Below are positions 57,879 to 64,000 of a stretch of 64,000 bases of DNA, piece by piece. The notes beneath the pieces were generated by a model. It was not told the DNA's origin. It was given only the letters and a program-made list of their open reading frames with translations, and did no database searches. The position numbers and the translations under genes were made by a program. Source of the stretch: Pseudomonas alcaliphila JAB1 (GTDB lineage Bacteria > Pseudomonadota > Gammaproteobacteria > Pseudomonadales > Pseudomonadaceae); assembly GCF_001941865.1 (NCBI RefSeq), contig NZ_CP016162.1:1984001-2048000 (forward strand), written 5' to 3'. The stretch's first letter is position 1, and each line of letters opens with the position of its first letter.

Positions 57879-58439
57879 TGCTGTTACTCCCGGATGCTTG
57901 GAGCCAAGTGCTGAAAGACCTTTTGCTGGCTGCAACGTGCTGAGGTCTATCAACAAGCTAGTTCAGGATTGGCCTTGTCGGGTCGCCGAGTGCAGATCAC
58001 CAACTCCGCAGAGGTTGGCGTGTGCTTCAGGCGACAGGTGAGGTGGCAGTTACAGCTGTAGCTTGATAGGACGCATGGAGTGGGTCTTGAGCATTCTCAA
58101 GCGTGGTGCTGGCGATGGCATGCGGTGCAAGAGAGGGCGCCACGGCCGTCGATCAGGCCACCTGTGATGGAGCGCAAATGATGGACAGCAGTCCACGTCG
58201 TCCCGTAGCGGCGAGCTTGTGTGGTACCGGCTTGTGGCATGGTCACGGGCCGCCTTAGTCCCATCCCACGGCCTAGCCGCCGCGGGGGCAAACGATCGCC
58301 AGGTGCGGTCCGAGCCCTTCCCTATCTGCCCAGACACACATATTCCTGCGCTGCGCCACGCCGTTGCAATGTTGCCGTATGCATGTGGTTTCACTGACGT
58401 CTCCGTCAGTCGCGCTCACATCAAAGGGAGCACAACAAA
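57879..58439. promoter_or_regulatory. Control region between kinase and second giant peroxidase
   Basis: 561 bp without a convincing gene, serving as promoter region for both divergent genes. The clearest structure is the inverted repeat ACTGACG-TCTC-CGTCAGT (58393-58410), which ends 29 nt before the ATG and may be an operator or a leader hairpin. GGGAG at 58426-58430 is the ribosome binding site of the second peroxidase. Confidence 0.5.
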
Positions 58440-61400
58440 ATGGCTGTCAAGACAACCCAATCCGATCTGGAATTCATCCTCCAGCAAATCAAGATCGCCG
58501 AAGCCCACGCCGGTGGCGCCTCGCTCTACGACCTGGTCGGCAACCCGCTGCTGCCCTATGGTCTGCGCACGGTCGACGGCACCTACAACAACCTGGTGCC
58601 TGGCCAGCAGCACTACGGCTCGGCCGACCAGACCATGCCGCGCCTGCTGGAGCCGGAGTTCCGCGACGCGGAAAACGGCATCGACGGCCCCGGCGCGCCC
58701 CCCGGCTTCCCCGGTTCGGGCACCCAGACCAGCTATGAACAAACCAGCGGCTATGTGGTGGATTCGCAGCCGCGGGTGATCAGCAACCTGATCGTCGATC
58801 AGAGCCTGAACAACCCGGCGGCGGTGATGGCCGCGCTGGAGTACGCCGGCTCCAGCGACGTCTTCGGCGATGCGCAGCTGGTGGCCAACGCCCTGGCCGC
58901 GCTGAAAACCGCCGAGGCGGCGGCGCTGGGCAATAGCGCGCTGGTCGAGGCCAGCGCCGCGCTGCTGGCCGCCTCTGCCGCTGCGGTCCAGGCTGCAGCC
59001 GAAGCGGCGGCGCAGGCGCAGGCGCAGGCCGATGCCGAAGCCCTGGCGCACAGCGAGGCGCTGGCGCTGGTGGCTACAGCGCAGGCCAACGAGCAAGCGG
59101 CGCAATTGGCGCTGCTGGATGCCTTTGCCAACGGTGGCGACGTCAATGCGGCGCTGGCGGTCTATGCCGCCGCGGTGGCCGCCACCGATGACGCCGAGCA
59201 GGATGCCGCATTGGTTGGCGAACTCGCTGCGGCTTCGGCTGCCGCCGCAGAAACCGCCCAAGCCGACGCTCAGGCCGCGGCTGCACAGCTGGTCAGCGAT
59301 ACGGCCACCCACGAACTGGTGCTGGCCGAGGTTGCCGAAACCAGCGCCGAGGTCGCGGTTGCCCAGGCCGCGCTGGATGGGCTGTTGGACGATCTGGGCA
59401 TCGTCATGGACAACGGCAGCGTGCTGGTGCCCAACGTCTCGCCGGACGAAGGCCTGAGCGCGCCTTTCAACGCCTGGATGAGCCTGTTCGGCCAGTTCTT
59501 CGACCATGGCCTGGATCTGGTCAACAAGGGCGGCAGCGGCACCGTGTATATCCCGCTGCAGCCGGACGACCCGCTGTACGTCGAGGGCTCGCACAGCAAC
59601 TTCATGGTGCTCACCCGCGCCACCAACCAGCCGGGGCCGGATGGCATCCTCGGCACGGCCGACGACGTGCGCGAGCATGTCAACCAGACCACCCCCTTCG
59701 TCGACCAGAACCAGACCTACACCTCGCACGCCTCGCACCAGGTGTTCCTGCGCGAGTACGCGATGGTCGACGGCAAGCCGGTGGCCACCGGGCATATGCT
59801 CGACGGGCCCAACGGCGGCCTGGCCACCTGGGCCGACATTAAGGCGCAGGCGCGCGAGATGCTCGGCATCGACCTCACCGATGCCGATGTGACCAACGTG
59901 CCGCTGCTGGCCACCGACCAATACGGTCAGTTCATCCGTGGCGAGAACGGTTTCGCCATGTTGATCATGCCCGGCAACCCGCCAGTGCAGGTGGAGGGCG
60001 ATCCGGACAATCCCATCAGCACCCAGGGGGCCGTGCGCACCGGCCATGCCTTCCTCGACGATATCGCCCATAACGCGGTACCGGTGATAGTCAACGGCCA
60101 ACTGGTGGCCGATAACGACAGCGAGGTGGGCAATGACGTAGCGGTCAACCTCATGACCGGACGCAAACTCGAATACGACAACGAACTGCTCGACGCCCAC
60201 TACATCACCGGCGACGGCCGCGGCAACGAGAATATCGGCCTGACCGCGGTGCACCATGTGTTCCACTCCGAGCACAACCGACTGGTCGAGGCCAACAAGC
60301 AGACCATTCTCGCCAGCGGCGATCTGGCCTTTATCAACGAGTGGCTGCTGGTGCAGGTCGACCAGGTGCCGGAGAGTGCCGACGGGCTGATCTGGAATGG
60401 CGAGCGCTTGTTCCAGGCCGCGCGCTTCGTCAACGAGATGCAGTACCAGCACCTGGTGTTCGAGGAGTTCGTGCGCAAGATCCAGCCGTTCACCGATATC
60501 TTCATGGTGCAGCCGGATATTGAGATCGATGCGGCCATCGTCGCCGAGTTCGCCCACGTGGTGTACCGCTTCGGCCACTCCATGCTCAACGAAACGGTGG
60601 ATCGGTTGAGCTTCGACATGCAGTCCAGCGACATCGGCCTGATCGAGGCCTTCCTCAATCCGGTCGAGTTCGGCAGCGCCGATGCCGATGTCATGGCCGG
60701 CTCGATCATCCGCGGCATGACCCGGCAAACCGGTAACGAGATCGACGAGTTCGTCACCGGCGCCTTGCGCAACAACCTGGTGGGGCTGCCCCTGGACCTG
60801 GCGGCGATCAATATCGCCCGCGGCCGCGACACCGGCGTGCCGTCGCTCAACAGCGCGCGCGAGCAGTTCTTCGCCGCCACCGGCGACAGCAACCTCAAGC
60901 CCTACGTCAGTTGGGTCGATTTCGCGCTGAACATCAAGAACCCGGCATCGATCATCAACTTCATCGCCGCCTACGGCCAACACGAGAGTATCCTCGCGGC
61001 CGATACCGCCGAGGCCAAGCGCGCCGCCGCCACCCTGCTGGTGATGGGCGGTAGCGGCAGCCCGAGCGATCGCACCGACTTCCTCAACAGCAGCGGAACC
61101 TGGGCCGACCGGGAATCCGGCCTGAACTTGGTGGACTTCTGGATCGGCGGGCTGGCCGAGCGCAAGATGCCGTTCGGCGGCATGCTCGGCTCGACCTTCA
61201 ACTTCGTCTTTGAAATACAGATGGAAAAACTGCAGGACGGCGACCGCTTCTACTACCTGTCGCGTACCCAGGGGCTCGACCTGTTGGGGGCGCTGGAGGC
61301 CAACTCCTTCGCCTCGCTGGTGATGGCCAATACCGACCTTGGTCAGCCGGGCTCCTCGCACCTGCCGGGGGATCTGTTCGCCTCGGTAGACCATATCCTC

Positions 61401-64000
61401 GAGCTGAACCAGGCGCTGCAGATCGGCGCCGACCCGGTCTGGGGCAATCCCATCATGCAGGCGCTGACGCCCATGGTGGAACGTGGCGAAGGTTATTTGC
61501 GCTACAACGGTGAAGCCCATGTGGTGCTGGGTGGCACCGAAGGCAACGACACCCTGATCGGCGGCATCGGCGACGACACCCTGTGGGGCGACGGCGGCAA
61601 CGACCGTCTGGAGGGTGGCTACGGCAACGACATCATCCAGGGCGGTGACGGCGACGACATCATCACCGACATCGGCGGCGACGACATCATCAAGGCCGGC
61701 GCCGGCAACGACGTGATCCATGGCGGCAACGGCCTCGATCTGATATTCGCTGGCGACGGCCATGACTTCGTCATCGGCGGCACCGACGGCAAGGAGATCC
61801 TGGGCGGCACGGGTAACGATTTCATCCACGGTGGCGACGGTATCGACGCGCTGTTCGGCGGTTCCGGCGACGACTGGGTGGAAGGCGGCGGACGTTTCGA
61901 CTACATCGCTGGCGACAACGGCGACATCTTCTTCGAGAGCCCGATCCTCGGCCACGACGTGCTCAACGGTGGCCAGGGCGACACCGACTACGACGCCGAC
62001 TCCGGCGACGACATCATGTTCGCCGGTGCGGGTATCCAAAAGAACATCGGCATGTGGGGCTTCGACTGGGTGATCCACAAGGACAGCACGGTGTCAGCCT
62101 ACTCGGATCTCAACCAACTGGTGTTCGATACCGAGCCGCTGAAGGTGCTGCGCGACCGCTTCAGCGACGTCGAGGCGCTGTCGGGCTGGGATCGGGACGA
62201 TGTGCTGCGCGGCGACGACCGCGGCAACGACCCGGATGCCGGCGAGGAGGAACAGCTCAACGCCAACAACGCCCTCAGCCAGGCCGGGGTTGACCGTATC
62301 AATGGTCTGCGCGAGATGCTCGGCTCATTGCTCGAGGCGGCACCCGAGGAGGGCGACCTTGAGGCCGTCATCGCCTTCAATGCCGGCAATATCCTGCTCG
62401 GCGGCGGCGGTAGCGACGTGATCGAGGGGCGCGGGGGCGACGACTATATCGACGGCGCCCATTGGCTCAACGTGCGCATCAGCATCCGTGACGACGCCGG
62501 CAACGAGATTGGCACGGCCGATGGCATGACCAAGGTGATTACCGGCAAGAGCGGCATTCTTGCCAATACGGCGGACAGCCTGACGCTGGATCAGGCCATG
62601 TTCAGTCGCCTGCTCAATCCCGGCCAGTTGCATATCGTGCGTGAGATTCTCTATAGCAAGGACGAGAACGACATCGACACCGCGGTGTACTTCGGCCTGG
62701 CCGATGAGTACGACATCTTCGAGAACTTCGATGGTACCTGGACCGTCAGCCATACCCGCTTTGCCGGTGGCGGCGGCACCGTGACCACCTTCGACCCGCT
62801 CGATCCGGACGGGCTCAATACCACGCGCAAGATCGTCTCCGACGGCACCGATACCCTGCGTAATATCGACCGCGTGCAGTTTGCCGACCAGGTGGTCTGG
62901 TTGATCGACCGCCCGGCCGAAGGCACGGTGTTGATCAGCAATATGGCGCCGGCCGAGGACGACATGTTGCTGGCTGCCGCCACCGTCAGCGATCCCAACG
63001 GCACCGAATTCGCTGTGCTCAGCTACGCCTGGCAGGCGCTGGTGGCCGGCGAGTGGGTGCAGGTCGGCACGGGGCAGAGTTTCACCCCCGGCGATGCCGA
63101 GGTCGGGCTGGCGCTGCGCGTGGTGGTCAGCTTCAACGATGACATGGGCAACCCGGAGAGCCTGGTGTCCGCGGTCACCGCGCCGGTGCTCAACGTCAAC
63201 GACGCGCCCACCGGGCTGCCGCAACTCAACAATGCTTCGCCCAGTGTCGGCCAGGTGCTGATCGCCTCCACGGCGATGATCGCCGATGCCGACGGCTTGG
63301 TCGGTGTGACCTTCGCCTACCAGTGGCAGGTCGGCAGTGGCAATAGCTTCAGCAATATCGTCGGTGCCACTGCGCAGTCCTTTACCCTGACGGCGGCTCA
63401 GGCCGGCCAGCAGGTGCGGGTGCAGGTCAGCTATACCGACAACCGTGGCACCTTCGAGGTGCTGACATCGGCGGCGACGGCCGTGATCGCCAGTGCGGTG
63501 ATCATGGGCACCAACGCGGCCAATACGCTCAACGGTACGGCGCTGGACGACCATATCCTCGGCCTGGGCGGCAACGACGTGCTCAACGGTCTGGCTGGTA
63601 ACGACATCCTCGACGGTGGCGCGGGCAACGACACCCTGGATGGCGGCCTCGGTGCCGATGTCATGCTCGGTGGTCTGGGCAACGACATCTATATCGTCGA
63701 TAACGTGGGCGACCAAGTGATAGAGGCGGCAGGTGGCGGCACCGATACCGTGCGCACCACCCTGCAGGAATACGGCCTGGGCGCTAACGTCGAGCACCTG
63801 ACCTTTATCGGCACGGGCAACTTCACCGGCTATGGTAACGAGCTGGCCAACACCATCACCGGCGGCGCGGGCAACGACGTGCTCGATGGCGGCGCCGGAG
63901 CCGACCGCCTGGTCGGTGGGGCGGGCAACGACAGCTACTATGTCGACAACCCCGGCGATGTGGTGGTCGAAGCTGCCGGCGCTGGGGTCGATACCGTCTA
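58440..64000 (+). CDS. Second giant RTX haem peroxidase, partial
   Basis: The first 1853 residues of a paralogue of the protein at 44831; the frame is open to the right edge. The conserved N-terminal helix [17 protein letters not shown] is followed by YGLRTVDGTYNNLVPGQQHY. An alanine-rich insertion at residues about 130-325 interrupts the peroxidase domain. Distal His 356 ([12 protein letters not shown]), calcium insertion GPDGILGTADD (399-409), Arg and Glu in [11 protein letters not shown], proximal His 713 ([11 protein letters not shown]) and [14 protein letters not shown] follow. An RTX block begins near residue 1025, two Ig-like modules at about 1494 and 1590, and RTX repeats of the 100-residue type from about 1680. 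Start ATG has GGGAG upstream. Only one peroxidase domain lies in the visible part. Export by the divergent type I system 14 kb away is likely. Confidence 0.92.
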   Translation, partial: MAVKTTQSDLEFILQQIKIAEAHAGGASLYDLVGNPLLPYGLRTVDGTYNNLVPGQQHYGSADQTMPRLLEPEFRDAENGIDGPGAPPGFPGSGTQTSYEQTSGYVVDSQPRVISNLIVDQSLNNPAAVMAALEYAGSSDVFGDAQLVANALAALKTAEAAALGNSALVEASAALLAASAAAVQAAAEAAAQAQAQADAEALAHSEALALVATAQANEQAAQLALLDAFANGGDVNAALAVYAAAVAATDDAEQDAALVGELAAASAAAAETAQADAQAAAAQLVSDTATHELVLAEVAETSAEVAVAQAALDGLLDDLGIVMDNGSVLVPNVSPDEGLSAPFNAWMSLFGQFFDHGLDLVNKGGSGTVYIPLQPDDPLYVEGSHSNFMVLTRATNQPGPDGILGTADDVREHVNQTTPFVDQNQTYTSHASHQVFLREYAMVDGKPVATGHMLDGPNGGLATWADIKAQAREMLGIDLTDADVTNVPLLATDQYGQFIRGENGFAMLIMPGNPPVQVEGDPDNPISTQGAVRTGHAFLDDIAHNAVPVIVNGQLVADNDSEVGNDVAVNLMTGRKLEYDNELLDAHYITGDGRGNENIGLTAVHHVFHSEHNRLVEANKQTILASGDLAFINEWLLVQVDQVPESADGLIWNGERLFQAARFVNEMQYQHLVFEEFVRKIQPFTDIFMVQPDIEIDAAIVAEFAHVVYRFGHSMLNETVDRLSFDMQSSDIGLIEAFLNPVEFGSADADVMAGSIIRGMTRQTGNEIDEFVTGALRNNLVGLPLDLAAINIARGRDTGVPSLNSAREQFFAATGDSNLKPYVSWVDFALNIKNPASIINFIAAYGQHESILAADTAEAKRAAATLLVMGGSGSPSDRTDFLNSSGTWADRESGLNLVDFWIGGLAERKMPFGGMLGSTFNFVFEIQMEKLQDGDRFYYLSRTQGLDLLGALEANSFASLVMANTDLGQPGSSHLPGDLFASVDHILELNQALQIGADPVWGNPIMQALTPMVERGEGYLRYNGEAHVVLGGTEGNDTLIGGIGDDTLWGDGGNDRLEGGYGNDIIQGGDGDDIITDIGGDDIIKAGAGNDVIHGGNGLDLIFAGDGHDFVIGGTDGKEILGGTGNDFIHGGDGIDALFGGSGDDWVEGGGRFDYIAGDNGDIFFESPILGHDVLNGGQGDTDYDADSGDDIMFAGAGIQKNIGMWGFDWVIHKDSTVSAYSDLNQLVFDTEPLKVLRDRFSDVEALSGWDRDDVLRGDDRGNDPDAGEEEQLNANNALSQAGVDRINGLREMLGSLLEAAPEEGDLEAVIAFNAGNILLGGGGSDVIEGRGGDDYIDGAHWLNVRISIRDDAGNEIGTADGMTKVITGKSGILANTADSLTLDQAMFSRLLNPGQLHIVREILYSKDENDIDTAVYFGLADEYDIFENFDGTWTVSHTRFAGGGGTVTTFDPLDPDGLNTTRKIVSDGTDTLRNIDRVQFADQVVWLIDRPAEGTVLISNMAPAEDDMLLAAATVSDPNGTEFAVLSYAWQALVAGEWVQVGTGQSFTPGDAEVGLALRVVVSFNDDMGNPESLVSAVTAPVLNVNDAPTGLPQLNNASPSVGQVLIASTAMIADADGLVGVTFAYQWQVGSGNSFSNIVGATAQSFTLTAAQAGQQVRVQVSYTDNRGTFEVLTSAATAVIASAVIMGTNAANTLNGTALDDHILGLGGNDVLNGLAGNDILDGGAGNDTLDGGLGADVMLGGLGNDIYIVDNVGDQVIEAAGGGTDTVRTTLQEYGLGANVEHLTFIGTGNFTGYGNELANTITGGAGNDVLDGGAGADRLVGGAGNDSYYVDNPGDVVVEAAGAGVDTV

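Noticed and set aside
58416..62078. Minus-strand open frame of about 1220 codons opposite the second peroxidase
   Set aside because: Same artefact of codon bias; it covers the real start and conserved motifs of the plus-strand gene and encodes low-complexity Val/Ala/Gly sequence.

Overview
The window looks like chromosome of a GC-rich gammaproteobacterium of the genus Pseudomonas. I infer this from the protein sequences, from Pseudomonas-style REP palindromes, and from a gene order (cob operon, MarR/MFS, glutathione peroxidase, FadL, sulfurtransferase, rnd-ycgL, hydroxyacid dehydrogenase, ycgN, protease-like protein, oligopeptidase, HIT, amidotransferase) that matches, from memory, the P. aeruginosa PAO1 segment around PA1271-PA1307. 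A P. mendocina/oleovorans-like species is plausible but unproven.

Layout: 1-740 is the edge of an integrated element: a tRNA-Pro(CGG) gene with a P4-type integrase reading off the left end. 866-5446 holds a small lipoprotein, the molybdenum cofactor genes mobA / moaB-moeA, two tandem NlpC/P60 lipoproteins and an HNH protein. 5405-14799 is a cobalamin riboswitch with its terminator and a tightly coupled ten-gene operon for the late (post-cobyrinate) B12 pathway. 14873-16657 is a MarR regulator, an MFS carrier and a coupled 41-aa membrane peptide. 16863-22163 has a periplasmic glutathione-peroxidase-like protein, the secreted lipase LipA with its foldase Lif, and a hybrid histidine kinase facing a LuxR-type regulator. 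22369-39693 is housekeeping and conserved hypothetical genes.

39728-64000 is the most distinctive part: a type I secretion operon (ABC, HlyD, TolC, minus strand) divergent from a 3609-residue RTX protein with two animal-type haem peroxidase domains. A convergent LuxR-type regulator / NarL-type sensor kinase pair follows, then a second giant RTX peroxidase that runs off the right end. All three peroxidase domains keep the distal His, catalytic Arg and proximal His, carry a calcium-binding insertion of the PERCAL type, and share a DHG variant of the usual DHD motif. The second protein carries an alanine-rich insertion of about 195 residues inside its peroxidase domain. The likely reading is a calcium-dependent, type I secreted extracellular peroxidase system with its own two-component control.

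A dispersed family of roughly 145-220 bp imperfect palindromes (MITE-like) occurs at least six times. One copy sits inside the aptamer of the cobalamin riboswitch and extends one of its stems; two others supply the stop codons of neighbouring genes.
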